From Phycisphaeraceae bacterium (GTDB taxonomy: Bacteria > Planctomycetota > Phycisphaerae > Phycisphaerales > SM1A02): a stretch of DNA of 64,000 bases. Where the stretch lies: NCBI GenBank assembly GCA_015709595.1, contig CP054178.1, positions 806,001 to 870,000 on the forward strand, in the 5' to 3' direction. Numbering within the stretch: the first letter of the stretch is position 1; every line of letters begins with the position of its first letter. Of the stretch, positions 1-8,525 are shown piece by piece. The notes below the pieces were generated by a model. It was not told the DNA's origin. It worked only from the letters and a program-made list of their open reading frames with translations, and ran no database searches. The position numbers and the translations under genes are program-made.

Positions 1-1
1 G

Positions 2-1999
2 CCGGTGGACCTGGGCAGTTCGGAGTTTCACCATCGACTGGTGGACTACGCGCAGCGGCGCGATCGGCTGGTGTCGCGGCTGGAGGAGATTCGCGCCAAC
101 ACGCTGGCCGCGGAGGCGAAGAGCCCTCACCCCGGGCATCTCCCAGGTGGAGCGGGCGACGCCGCGGCTGGTCCCGTCGTTCATCTTTCGTTTGATGAGA
201 CAGACGATGCCCGATTCCGCCATGCCATGACGGCCATGCAGGCGGAGATGCGGGGTACCGCAGTCGCCGCCGATGGTCGCCACGGAGCAGCGCGAACGTT
301 TGACGGGCGGCGCGATTTCATCCGCATCGTCCGTCCGGTGCAGGATGACTTCACCATCGCCTTCTGGCTGCGCACCACCGGCACGGGACCGGGCGGCAAT
401 GACTATCGCTGGTTCCTCGGCGCGGGGCTGGTGGATGGCGAGGTGCGCGGCATCGTGCGCGACTTCGGCGTCTCGTATCACTCCGATGGGCGCATCACCG
501 CGGGAACGGGCGAGCCGGAGACGTTCATTCATTCCCCGCCCGGCTACAACGACGGGCTGTGGCATCACGTGGCCTTCACGCGCGAGCGTTCGAGCGGCCT
601 GATCCGGCTGTTCGTGGACGGCGAGCCGGTGGCGCAGGCGAAGGGCTCGACCAGGCCGCTTGACGCCCCGGCGCATCTCGACATCGGACGCATGATGCCG
701 GGCTACAACCACTTCCGGGGCGATCTGGACGATGTGCGCCTCTATGCGCGGGCGCTCAGCGAGCACGAGATCCTGTCGCTGACGTACGGCGAGGGGTTCT
801 CTCCCGCCTTCGCCGATCGCGTTCGAGCCGCCCTGGGCGAGGAGGAGCACCGCCGCTACCAGGAAGTGCTGACCGACCTGCGCGGGCTGCGCAAGCCGGT
901 GCGAGAGACGACCGAGGTGCTCTGCGTCATGGAGCAGGGGGCGAACCCGCCCGATTCATTCGTGCGTCAGCGCGGCAACGTGCATTCGATCGGCGAGAAG
1001 GTCACGCCCGGCTACCCGTCGATCCTCGGCTTCCCCGACCCCCCTACTCCCCCCGCGACATCCTCCACCGCCGCCCCCCCGCGTCCCATCGATACGCGGC
1101 CCGACAGCGCGGAAACATCAGGCCGCCGCCTGACCCTGGCGCGGTGGATCGCCAGCCCGGAAAACCCGCTCACGGCCCGCGTGATGGCCAACCGGCTGTG
1201 GCAGCATCACTTCGGCCGGGGCATCGTGCGCACGCCCAACGACTTCGGGCGGCTGGGTGAGGCGCCCACGCACCCGGAGCTCCTCGACTGGCTGGCGAGC
1301 GAGTTCACCGCCCGCCAGTGGTCGATCAAGTCGATGCACCGGCTCATCATGACGTCAAGCGCCTACCGCATGTCGTCGCGCGGCGACGCAAGGGCGATTG
1401 AAGCCGACCCCGAGAACAACCTCTTCACGCGCTTCAACATGCGGCGGCTGACCGCGGAGGAACTGCGCGACTCGGTGCTGGCGATGAGCGGCACGCTCAA
1501 CCTCGAAATGGGCGGCCCCAGCGTTTACCCGCCCATGCCGCGCGAGGTGCTCCAGACGGCCTCGCGCCCCGACCAGGCGTGGGGACGCTCCGATCCGCGG
1601 CAGGCCGCCCGGCGCACCATCTACATCCACATCAAGCGATCGCTGCTCATGCCGCTGCTCGTCAGCTTCGATATGGCGGATACCGACAACTCCTGCGACG
1701 TGCGATTCGTCACGACACAGCCCACGCAGGCGCTCACCCTGCTCAACGGCGAGTTCATGCAGGAGCAGGCGGAACTGTTCGCCCGGCGGCTGGAGCGCGA
1801 GGCGGGCGGAGACCACGCCGCGCAGATCCGTCACGCCTTCCGGCTGCTCACCAGCCGCGACCCGCACCCGGATGATCTGCGCGAATGCCTGTCGCTGCTT
1901 GACGAACTGCAGACGGTCGATGCCCAGACACCCGAGCAGGCGATGAAGTATCTCGCCCTGATGCTGCTGAACCTGAACGAGTTCGTGTACCTGGACTAG
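2..1999 (+). CDS. DUF1553 (PSD1) domain protein with LamG domain, 5' partial
   Basis: The reading frame is open to the left window edge, so this is the C-terminal part of a larger planctomycete-type protein that normally starts with a cytochrome-like PSCyt1 domain and DUF1549. Residues about 55-265 form a LamG/concanavalin-like jelly roll (LSFDET, FTIAFWLRTTG, GLWHHVAFTRE, FVDGEPVA, DDVRLYARALSEHEI). The DUF1553 domain follows from about residue 370, with WIASPENPLTARVMANRLWQ, HHFGRGIV, THPELLDWLA and SSAYRMSS. Such proteins are very abundant in planctomycetes and are thought to work outside the cytoplasm, possibly on polysaccharides; the activity is unproven. Just before the LamG domain, the bases around 123-155 read SPHPGHLPGGAG and look like a worn copy of the [11 protein letters not shown] repeat seen intact in trpB. 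Confidence 0.9.
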   Translation, partial: PVDLGSSEFHHRLVDYAQRRDRLVSRLEEIRANTLAAEAKSPHPGHLPGGAGDAAAGPVVHLSFDETDDARFRHAMTAMQAEMRGTAVAADGRHGAARTFDGRRDFIRIVRPVQDDFTIAFWLRTTGTGPGGNDYRWFLGAGLVDGEVRGIVRDFGVSYHSDGRITAGTGEPETFIHSPPGYNDGLWHHVAFTRERSSGLIRLFVDGEPVAQAKGSTRPLDAPAHLDIGRMMPGYNHFRGDLDDVRLYARALSEHEILSLTYGEGFSPAFADRVRAALGEEEHRRYQEVLTDLRGLRKPVRETTEVLCVMEQGANPPDSFVRQRGNVHSIGEKVTPGYPSILGFPDPPTPPATSSTAAPPRPIDTRPDSAETSGRRLTLARWIASPENPLTARVMANRLWQHHFGRGIVRTPNDFGRLGEAPTHPELLDWLASEFTARQWSIKSMHRLIMTSSAYRMSSRGDARAIEADPENNLFTRFNMRRLTAEELRDSVLAMSGTLNLEMGGPSVYPPMPREVLQTASRPDQAWGRSDPRQAARRTIYIHIKRSLLMPLLVSFDMADTDNSCDVRFVTTQPTQALTLLNGEFMQEQAELFARRLEREAGGDHAAQIRHAFRLLTSRDPHPDDLRECLSLLDELQTVDAQTPEQAMKYLALMLLNLNEFVYLD

Positions 2000-2170
2000 G
2001 TTCACCACCGGGGACGTGAACGAAGCACGGAGCGGGCGCGGATGAACTCGCCTGTCGCCCGCGCTGCTCCTGTCGGACATCGTGATCATTCACGCGGGCT
2101 GATATCGAACGACTTCAACAACACCACCAGTCCACTGGTCGGCTGTTTCCTCACCGAGTCGCAACGCTCC

Positions 2171-2725
2171 TCATCCTCCGTGTCGCCGCGTGTCACCCTG
2201 TGTTGACCCCAAGCGGATCAACAGCGCGGCGACATGCACCTCCACCGCCCGGCCTTCCCCCACCGCGTCCACCTGCTCGTGCGTCTTGCCCTTGACGTTG
2301 AGGCGTGATCGATCGCATCCGATCAGCGCGGCCAGGTTCTCCACGATGGCGTCGCGACGAGGGCCGATCTTCGGCTTCTCGCAGATCACCGTGGCGTCGA
2401 GGTTGCCCAGTTCGTACGCCGCCGCTCGCATGCGGCGAACCGCCTCGCGCAGGAAGTCCGCCGAGTCGCGTCCCGCGTTGACAGGGTCGTTGTCGGGAAA
2501 GAGCCGTCCGATGTCCGGCTCGCCCAAGGCGCCCAGAATGGCGTCGGTAATCGCGTGAAGCAGGGCGTCACCGTCGGAGTGCGCTGCCGGACCGGTCGGA
2601 TGATCGGGAAACGCCACGCCGCCCAGCACAAACGGGCGGCCTCGTCCCCGGGGAGCCGTCGGCTCCAGCCGATGCAGGTCATACCCATGTCCCACGCGGA
2701 ATGGCGGCGCGGCGCGATCAGTCAT
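2171..2725 (-). CDS. ispF: 2-C-methyl-D-erythritol 2,4-cyclodiphosphate synthase
   Basis: IspF catalyses the fifth step of the non-mevalonate isoprenoid pathway, making the cyclic diphosphate from CDP-ME 2-phosphate with release of CMP. Family motifs are all present: RVGHGYDLHRL with the zinc-binding DxH, HSDGDALLHAITDAILGA with the metal-binding His, DIGRLFPD, and the C-terminal KGKTHEQVDAVGEGRAVEVH. The length of 184 residues is slightly above the usual 157-170. I start at the ATG at 2725 (MTDRAAPPFRVG) because an upstream in-frame start would add a Trp/Arg-rich stretch that is only rex read in another frame. The start overlaps the rex stop by 8 bp, so the two are probably translated from one message. 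Confidence 0.95.
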   Translation of the reverse strand: MTDRAAPPFRVGHGYDLHRLEPTAPRGRGRPFVLGGVAFPDHPTGPAAHSDGDALLHAITDAILGALGEPDIGRLFPDNDPVNAGRDSADFLREAVRRMRAAAYELGNLDATVICEKPKIGPRRDAIVENLAALIGCDRSRLNVKGKTHEQVDAVGEGRAVEVHVAALLIRLGSTQGDTRRHGG

Positions 2726-3377
2726 CGTCTTCATCCAGCGAACCCAGCAGACCCAGCGACACCTGGAAGGCCAGCTGCTCAAGCGACAGCGCCAGATCGA
2801 CGCTGGAGATGCTCACCGCCTGATGCACGTCCAGCCGACGCGGCGCGAAGTTGAGAATGCCGCGAACCCCGGCGGCGATGAGACGGTCTGCCACCTCCTG
2901 CGCCCGGTCGGCGGGCACGGCGATCATGGCCAGCCGGATGTCGCGCTCCTTCACCAGCATGGCCAGATCCGACATGGGCCGAATTCGGTGATTCTCGAGC
3001 CACTGACCGACGAGATCGGGGTTCTGGTCGAACACGGCCACGATGTCGAAGCCGCGCTGCTGCCACCCGCCATAGGCCATCAGGGCGCGTCCGAGGTTTC
3101 CGGCGCCGATCAGCGCCGTGTTCCACGTGCGATCCGTGCCCAGAATCTTCCGCAGGCGATCCACCAGGTTGGTCACGTCGTACCCGATGCCGGGGTGCCC
3201 GAACTGTCCGAAATAGGCCAGGTCCTTGCGCACCTGAGCATCGGTGAGACCCAGGGCATCGCCCAGTTGCCGACTGCTGATGGTCGGCTGCTTCTGCTCC
3301 ACCCGATGCTCGAGCTCGCGCAGGTACAACGACAGGCGCTTGACGGTCGGCTTGGGAACTTTGGCGCGGTAACTCAT
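2718..3377 (-). CDS. rex: Redox-sensing transcriptional repressor Rex
   Basis: Rex senses the NADH/NAD+ ratio and represses genes of fermentative or respiratory metabolism when NADH is low. The N-terminal winged helix (PTVKRLSLYLRELE, ISSRQLGDALGLTDAQVRKD, LAYFGQFG) is followed by a Rossmann domain with the GxGxxG nucleotide site in IGAGNLGRAL near residue 92, and then VFDQNP, IAVPADRAQEVAD and GILNFAP. Length (219 aa) is typical. It is the first gene of a two-gene leftward unit with ispF. The start lies 54 bp from the divergent metF start, so the promoters of both must sit in that short interval. No Rex operator was recognised there. Confidence 0.95.
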   Translation of the reverse strand: MSYRAKVPKPTVKRLSLYLRELEHRVEQKQPTISSRQLGDALGLTDAQVRKDLAYFGQFGHPGIGYDVTNLVDRLRKILGTDRTWNTALIGAGNLGRALMAYGGWQQRGFDIVAVFDQNPDLVGQWLENHRIRPMSDLAMLVKERDIRLAMIAVPADRAQEVADRLIAAGVRGILNFAPRRLDVHQAVSISSVDLALSLEQLAFQVSLGLLGSLDEDDD

Positions 3378-3431
3378 GCGGGGTCGATTCAGGGCGGCGT
3401 CGAATCACGCGGCGGGACGTATCATACCGAA

Positions 3432-4349
3432 ATGCACATCGCCGACATCTTCGCGAGGCATCGCACGACGATCAGTTTCGAGTTCTTCCCCCCCGCCACC
3501 GAGGACGGGTGGGAGGCGCTGTTCGGCCGCATCGCGGATTTCGAGGCCCTGGCTCCCTCTTTCGTGTCGGTGACGTATGGTGCGGGCGGCTCAACGCGCC
3601 AGCGGACGCACGACCTGGTCGTCCGGCTGCGGCGTGAGACGACGCTCGACCCGATCCCGCACCTCACCTGCGTCTGCCACGCGCCGGCCGACGTGGACGC
3701 CATCCTGGCCCGGCACGCCGAGGCGGGCATCAGCAACATCCTCGCCCTTCGCGGCGATCCGCCGCGCGACCGGCCCGACTATCGCCATGACACCGCCGAT
3801 TTTCGTCACGCCGCCGACCTGGTGCGTCATATCCGGCTCTTCAACGAATCTGGCCGTCACCCCGACCGGCGCGGGTTCGGCATCGGCGTGGCGGGCTTCC
3901 CGGAGGGGCACCCCGATACCCCCAACCGGCTCCGCGAAATGGACTTTCTCAAGGCCAAGGTCGACGCCGGGGCGGACTACATCGTCACGCAACTCTTCTT
4001 CGACAACCGCGCGTTCTTCGACTGGCGCGAGCGCTGCGAACTGGCGGGCATCACGGCGCCGCTCATCGCGGGCATCATGCCCATCACCTCCATCGCGGGC
4101 ATGAAGCGCATGGCGGACCTGGCGGGCGGCGCCAACTTCCCGGCGCGGCTTCAGAAGATGCTCCTCCGCGCCCAGGACGATCCCGACGCCGTCGAGCGCG
4201 TCGGCGTCCACTGGGCCACCGAGCAATGCCGCGACCTGCTGGACGAAGGCGTGCGCGGCATTCACTTCTACACGCTCAACAGGTCCAGCGCCACCAAGCG
4301 CATCTACGAGACGCTGGGCGTGAAGGATTCCAGCGCGTTGACCCGGTAG
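3432..4349 (+). CDS. metF: Methylenetetrahydrofolate reductase
   Basis: Reduces 5,10-methylene-THF to 5-methyl-THF, which supplies the methyl group for methionine synthesis. Diagnostic segments are SFEFFPPATEDG at the N-terminus, FVSVTYGAGGSTRQRT, HLTCVCHAP, NILALRGDPPRD, FGIGVAGFPEGHPD, DYIVTQLFFDN, PLIAGIMPI and GIHFYTLNRS at the end. The protein has 305 residues, as expected for the bacterial FAD enzyme. The frame is open far upstream over rex, but the family begins at MHIADIF, so the start is the ATG at 3432. It is transcribed away from rex. Confidence 0.96.
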   Translation: MHIADIFARHRTTISFEFFPPATEDGWEALFGRIADFEALAPSFVSVTYGAGGSTRQRTHDLVVRLRRETTLDPIPHLTCVCHAPADVDAILARHAEAGISNILALRGDPPRDRPDYRHDTADFRHAADLVRHIRLFNESGRHPDRRGFGIGVAGFPEGHPDTPNRLREMDFLKAKVDAGADYIVTQLFFDNRAFFDWRERCELAGITAPLIAGIMPITSIAGMKRMADLAGGANFPARLQKMLLRAQDDPDAVERVGVHWATEQCRDLLDEGVRGIHFYTLNRSSATKRIYETLGVKDSSALTR

Positions 4350-4365
4350 TCGCACGTCCTCATCG

Positions 4366-6024
4366 TCATGTGCCATCCGGTCCGCGCCCGCCCCCGCCGC
4401 GACGACGACGCCTGCGACGGCGGCGCGGACCGCCTTGTCGCCCTTCTCCGGCGCCGGAACCGCCCCCATCTTCGACGCCGGGGTCACCGCCGCCCTCCGG
4501 CGCGGCCGGGCGATCCGATCCGACGCCCGAGTCAGGACCGGCCGTCATGCCTCGCTCCCCATCAGGGCGTTCGCCCCGCCCGCGACGGCGACGGCGACGC
4601 CCGCGCTCCCGGCGTCGCTGGACGCCTTCGCCCGACGCGGCGGCGCCGTCCTCCAACCGATGGTCCGCGGGCTGATCGACCTCGGGTTGTCGAGCGGACA
4701 CTGTCTCGTCCGAACGGAGCGCATCCTCGGGTGATGACTCGGAAGGCGATGTCGGCTGTTCCCGCTCAAGCCGCTGGCTCCGCTGGCGGTAACGATCCTG
4801 CCGGTCGGCTCGGGACGGTCGCGGCTCCCCGCCTCGCGCCTCACCGCCATCCGGCCGCGCGGCGCCCCGATCATCGCGCGGGCCGCGATCGCGTCGTCGA
4901 TCATCGCCGCGACGGGAGCGTTCCTCGCCGCCTCGACGCTCTCCGGCGCTGCTCCCGGAGACCCGTTCCTCCACCTCGTCCTCGGTCATGCCGCGAAGTG
5001 GATCCTCGGGTTCGACGCGGGCGAAGCGCCTCGCCCCGCCCTCACTGGGCCGCGGGCAAGTCTCGGGATCAGAGAGCTCCTCCACCGGCACGGCGATCTC
5101 CTCGCCGTTGTGCTCCAGTTGCACAAGCACCAGTTGCGCGAGAATCTTGGAATCCAGCACGATTCCCGGGCCTTCGGGCGTTCCCACGCGCGTCTTGCGA
5201 TGCGGCAGGTTCTTCTTCAACTGCTGATAGGTCTGGTCCTCGTAGCGCAGGCAGCACATGAGCCGCCCGCACCGGCCGGAGATCTTGAGCGGGTCGAGCG
5301 TGGCCTTCTGCATCTTGGCGGCCCGCATCGAGATGGGCTTGAGCACCTTCAGGAAGTTCTTGCAGCAACAGTGCTGGCCGCAGCGTTCGTAGTCCGCCAC
5401 GAGCCGGGCTTCGTCGCGGGCGCCGACCTGCCGCATCTCGATGCGCGTGCCGTACCGGGCCGCCAGTTCCTTCACCAGGTCGCGGAAGTCGACGCGCTCC
5501 TCGGACATGTAGTAGACGGTGAGGATCTCCTCGCCGAGGATCGGCTCCACATCCACGACCTTCATCTGAACGTCCAACCCGCGCTCCCGCACCAGTTGCT
5601 TGATCTCCTTGACCCACTGCGGCCTCTTGGCTTCCAGTGCGCCGGCGCGGTTGAGGTCATCGATGGTGGCGACGCGCAGGATCAACCCGTTCGTGTGAAA
5701 GGGGAAATCCCGTCCGCCCGAGTTCTCGATGTACTCCAGCATCTCCCGCCGCGTGATCGATTTGGAGCAGCCCGAGTTCTCACAGGTGGTGGTGAGCATT
5801 TCCACCAGTTCGGTGCCGCGGTGGGTGCGGGCGACCAGTTTGGTGCCGCACCCCGGCTTCACGCCGCCCTCGTAACGGAACTCGGCGATCATCTTCATCG
5901 CGCCGAACTTGACCACCAGCGACTTGGGAACCTCCAGCCGCTCGTAAATCTCCCGGTCGGTCATGGCGTCGCGGCGCGCGGGGTCGGCGTCGGCTTCAAA
6001 AACAGGCAATGGATGAATGGCCAT
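4366..6024 (-). CDS. ricT: RicT/YaaT-like PSP1 domain protein with arginine-rich tail
   Basis: Residues about 30-310 form a PSP1 domain as in Bacillus RicT (YaaT), a member of the RicAFT iron-sulfur complex that acts with RNase Y in RNA maturation. The conserved cysteine region CGQHCCCKNFLKVLKPISM and SGRCGRLMCCLRYE is intact, as is PGIVLDSKILAQLVLVQLE. After residue 320 comes a disordered, highly charged tail of about 230 residues rich in Arg, Asp, Glu and Gly, ending in runs of nine Arg and GGGGRG, reminiscent of RNA-binding RGG tails. No RicA or RicF homologue is seen in the window. The 3' end lies 16 bp from the convergent metF end. The N-terminal core is secure; the role of the tail is inference. 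Confidence 0.88.
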   Translation of the reverse strand: MAIHPLPVFEADADPARRDAMTDREIYERLEVPKSLVVKFGAMKMIAEFRYEGGVKPGCGTKLVARTHRGTELVEMLTTTCENSGCSKSITRREMLEYIENSGGRDFPFHTNGLILRVATIDDLNRAGALEAKRPQWVKEIKQLVRERGLDVQMKVVDVEPILGEEILTVYYMSEERVDFRDLVKELAARYGTRIEMRQVGARDEARLVADYERCGQHCCCKNFLKVLKPISMRAAKMQKATLDPLKISGRCGRLMCCLRYEDQTYQQLKKNLPHRKTRVGTPEGPGIVLDSKILAQLVLVQLEHNGEEIAVPVEELSDPETCPRPSEGGARRFARVEPEDPLRGMTEDEVEERVSGSSAGERRGGEERSRRGDDRRRDRGPRDDRGAARPDGGEARGGEPRPSRADRQDRYRQRSQRLEREQPTSPSESSPEDALRSDETVSARQPEVDQPADHRLEDGAAASGEGVQRRRERGRRRRRRGRGERPDGERGMTAGPDSGVGSDRPAAPEGGGDPGVEDGGGSGAGEGRQGGPRRRRRRRRRGGGGRGPDGT

Positions 6025-6129
6025 GGGGTCTCGTGCGCGAAACGCACATGCTTCGCCAGCGGATCAGGCGCGCATCGTGCGGAATGATGTCGTCAGGGGG
6101 GGTTTCATGCCCGTCGCCCGCCTGACACG

Positions 6130-6205
6130 GGCGCCGGTTCCAGACGCGGACGAGATGGCGGAGTATAGGGCATGAAGGCGGCGCCAGCCCCCGCACGCGC
6201 GGGGG
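6130..6205 (-). promoter_or_regulatory. Possible ricT promoter region with GC hairpin
   Basis: The 314-bp interval between ricT and the divergent nagB-like gene contains, on the minus strand, a good -10 hexamer TATACT (about 6162-6167) with only a weak -35. A perfect 7-bp stem with a 4-base loop (CCCCCGC/GCGGGGG, 6188-6205) lies just upstream of it. The hairpin could be part of either leader or a protein-binding palindrome. No riboswitch was recognised. Confidence 0.3.
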
Positions 6206-6338
6206 TGGACCAGTCGGACGATGACGTCCGAACCCGCAACGAGATGGCAGCGGACGACGTCGCATCGGGAGCAGCGGAACCGGGCGATTGGCGGCTCGGC
6301 GGGTCGGGACTCGACCGTCGCCGCGCCAATAATCGCAC

Positions 6339-8423
6339 ATGACGCCTGACTACCTCACCCAGCGCGAGCGCATTCCCGTCACCGTTCTGCACGAGCCGCA
6401 CGAGGTGTCGGCCACGGTGGCGCGGGAAATTGCCGCGCTCATCCGCGCCCGGCAAGCGGAGAACCGCCCCTGCGTGCTCGGGCTGGCCACGGGGTCCACG
6501 CCCGTCACCGTGTACAACGAACTCGTCCGCATGCACCGCGAGGAGGGGCTCTCCTTCCGCAACGTCGTCACGTTCAACCTGGACGAGTACTACCCCATGC
6601 AGCCGCATGAGCTGCAGAGCTACCGGCGGTTCATGCAGGAGCACCTGTTCGACCACGTGGACATCGACCCGGCCAACATTCACATTCCCGATGGCACGGT
6701 TCCAATCGAGCACGTCTTCGCCTTCTGCGAGCAGTATGAGCGGTCGATCGAGCAGCATGGCGGCGTCGATCTGCAGCTGCTGGGCATCGGGCGCACCGGG
6801 CACATCGGCTTCAACGAGCCCGGCTCGGCCCGCGACAGCCGTACGCGGTTGATCACGCTCGACCGCATCACGCGGATGGACGCAGCCAGCGACTTCTTCG
6901 GCGAGGAGAGCGTGCCCCGTCGGGCCATCACCATGGGCGTAGGCACGATTCTCAAGGCCCGGCGGATCGTGCTGATCGCCTTCGGCGAGCACAAGGCCCC
7001 GGTGATCGCGCAGGCGGTGGAGGGCGACGTGTCGCCGTCCGTCTCGGCCAGTTACCTGCAGCATCATCCGGACGCGCGCATTTACCTGGACGAGGCCGCC
7101 GCCGCATCACTCACGCGCTGTCGCTGCCCGTGGGTGCTGGGGCCGATGGAGTGGAGCGACGCCCTCATCCGCAAGGCGGTGCTCTGGCTGGCGCAGACTA
7201 CGGGCAAGCCCATTCTCAAGCTCACGGACGAGGATTACAACGAGCATCACCTGCAGGATCTGCTCGCCGAGTCGGGCGACGCCTACGACATCAACCTGCG
7301 CATCTTCCGCGAGATGCACCGCACCATCACCGGCTGGCCGGGGGGCAAACCGCGCACGGCCAAGCAGCCGGGCGACTTGGACCGCCCGCGCGACGCGATC
7401 TTTCCCAAGCGCGTGCTGATCTTCTCGCCTCACCCGGATGATGATGTCATCTCGATGGGCGGCACGCTCATCCGGCTGGTGGATCAGGGTCACGAGGTCC
7501 ACGTGGCCTACCAGACTTCAGGCAACATCGCGGTCTTCGACCACGACGCCATCCGCTTCGCCGACTTCGCCACAGACTTCAACCAGCTTTTCGGCATCGA
7601 CCACCAGCGGGCGGCGGAGATCGAGCGTCACATCGAGCAGTTTCTCAAGAACAAGACGCCGGGCCAGGTGGATTCGCCCGAGGTGCAGGCCCTGAAGGGA
7701 TTGATCCGGCGGGGCGAAGCCCGCGCCGCCTGCCGATCGTGCGGCGTGCCGGATGCCAACCTGCACTTCCTCGACATGCCGTTCTACGAGACGGGGCGCG
7801 TGCGCAAGAAGCCGCTGTCGGAGCAGGACGTTCAGATCATCGTGGACCTGCTGGAAAAGATTCAACCCCACCAGGTGTACGCGGCGGGCGACCTGTCCGA
7901 CCCGCACGGCACGCACCGGGTGTGCCTGAGTGCGATCATGCAGGCGCTGGAGCGGATCAGCGCGGGCAGCGCCTCGGCGAGCCGTGAGGTGTCAGCGAGC
8001 CGCGACCGTGAGGGAGCGGACGTCACCAGCGCCCCAGTGAGCCGCGACCGTGAGGGAGCGGGCTTCTCCTGGTTCCGCGACTGCGAAGTGTGGCTCTACC
8101 GCGGGGCGTGGCAGGAATGGGAGCCGGAGAAGATCCAGATGGCCGTGCCGCTCAGCCCGCAGGAGCTGCGGCGGAAGATCAACGCCATCTTCAAGCACCA
8201 GTCGCAGAAGGACAAGGCCCTCTTCCCCGGCACGGATCAGCGCGAGTTCTGGCAGCGGGCCGAGCAGCGCAACCGCGCCACCGCGAAGCTCTACGACTCA
8301 CTCGGGCTGGCGGAGTACGAGGCCATCGAGGCGTTCGTGCGGTACGAGATGGCGGAAATCGACCGCACGCAAAGAACGCTGGAAGGGCATGGTTCATCGC
8401 TGTCCGCAACGAACACGCGATGA
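6339..8423 (+). CDS. nagB: Glucosamine-6-phosphate deaminase domain fused to PIG-L/LmbE deacetylase domain
   Basis: Residues 1-270 are a NagB domain (LGLATGSTPVTVYNEL, FNLDEYYPM, LLGIGRTGHIGFNEPGS, RRAITMGVG), which in classic enzymes converts glucosamine 6-phosphate to fructose 6-phosphate and ammonia. The usual GNDGHIAFNE active-site loop is GRTGHIGFNE here, so the Asp before Gly-His is Thr. Residues 350-680 are a PIG-L/LmbE zinc deacetylase domain with SPHPDDDVISMGG and DPHGTHR as metal motifs. Long proteins of this architecture are known in Bacteroidetes and other phyla. The fusion may deacetylate and deaminate an amino sugar in one polypeptide. Residues about 545-575 are an insertion made of two copies of a dispersed repeat. 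The start at 6339 lacks a clear ribosome-binding site. Confidence 0.88.
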   Translation: MTPDYLTQRERIPVTVLHEPHEVSATVAREIAALIRARQAENRPCVLGLATGSTPVTVYNELVRMHREEGLSFRNVVTFNLDEYYPMQPHELQSYRRFMQEHLFDHVDIDPANIHIPDGTVPIEHVFAFCEQYERSIEQHGGVDLQLLGIGRTGHIGFNEPGSARDSRTRLITLDRITRMDAASDFFGEESVPRRAITMGVGTILKARRIVLIAFGEHKAPVIAQAVEGDVSPSVSASYLQHHPDARIYLDEAAAASLTRCRCPWVLGPMEWSDALIRKAVLWLAQTTGKPILKLTDEDYNEHHLQDLLAESGDAYDINLRIFREMHRTITGWPGGKPRTAKQPGDLDRPRDAIFPKRVLIFSPHPDDDVISMGGTLIRLVDQGHEVHVAYQTSGNIAVFDHDAIRFADFATDFNQLFGIDHQRAAEIERHIEQFLKNKTPGQVDSPEVQALKGLIRRGEARAACRSCGVPDANLHFLDMPFYETGRVRKKPLSEQDVQIIVDLLEKIQPHQVYAAGDLSDPHGTHRVCLSAIMQALERISAGSASASREVSASRDREGADVTSAPVSRDREGAGFSWFRDCEVWLYRGAWQEWEPEKIQMAVPLSPQELRRKINAIFKHQSQKDKALFPGTDQREFWQRAEQRNRATAKLYDSLGLAEYEAIEAFVRYEMAEIDRTQRTLEGHGSSLSATNTR
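7997..8061 (+). repeat. Dispersed repeat A, two copies inside the NagB/PIG-L gene
   Basis: Two identical 23-bp units, GAGCCGCGACCGTGAGGGAG plus CGG, occupy 7997-8019 and 8039-8061 and are read in frame as SRDREGA. The same unit occurs at 14811-14833 (opposite strand) and 17880-17902, so this is a dispersed element and not a local duplication. Confidence 0.9.
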
Positions 8424-8525
8424 CTTGCGCGCCTGTCCGCAACAACTCCGGCGCCTGATTCACGTTCGGCGCGGTTGTCACACCCCTATGATCGCGTCAC
8501 GCACCGTGACCGTCAGGATGCCATC

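Noticed and set aside
1355-2089. Minus-strand open frame of 244 codons over the DUF1553 gene
   Set aside because: Antisense to clear DUF1553 motifs; composition is that of a GC-rich shadow frame.
2823-3431. Upstream extension of metF through rex
   Set aside because: The MetF family begins at MHIADIF (3432), and the extension is antisense to rex.
5110-6087. Plus-strand open frame of 325 codons opposite ricT
   Set aside because: RicT motifs on the other strand are unmistakable; the plus frame has no domain.
7997-8061. Repeat pair considered as a CRISPR fragment
   Set aside because: Only two units, spacer of 19 bp, inside a coding sequence, and the same unit is dispersed; no cas genes anywhere in the window.
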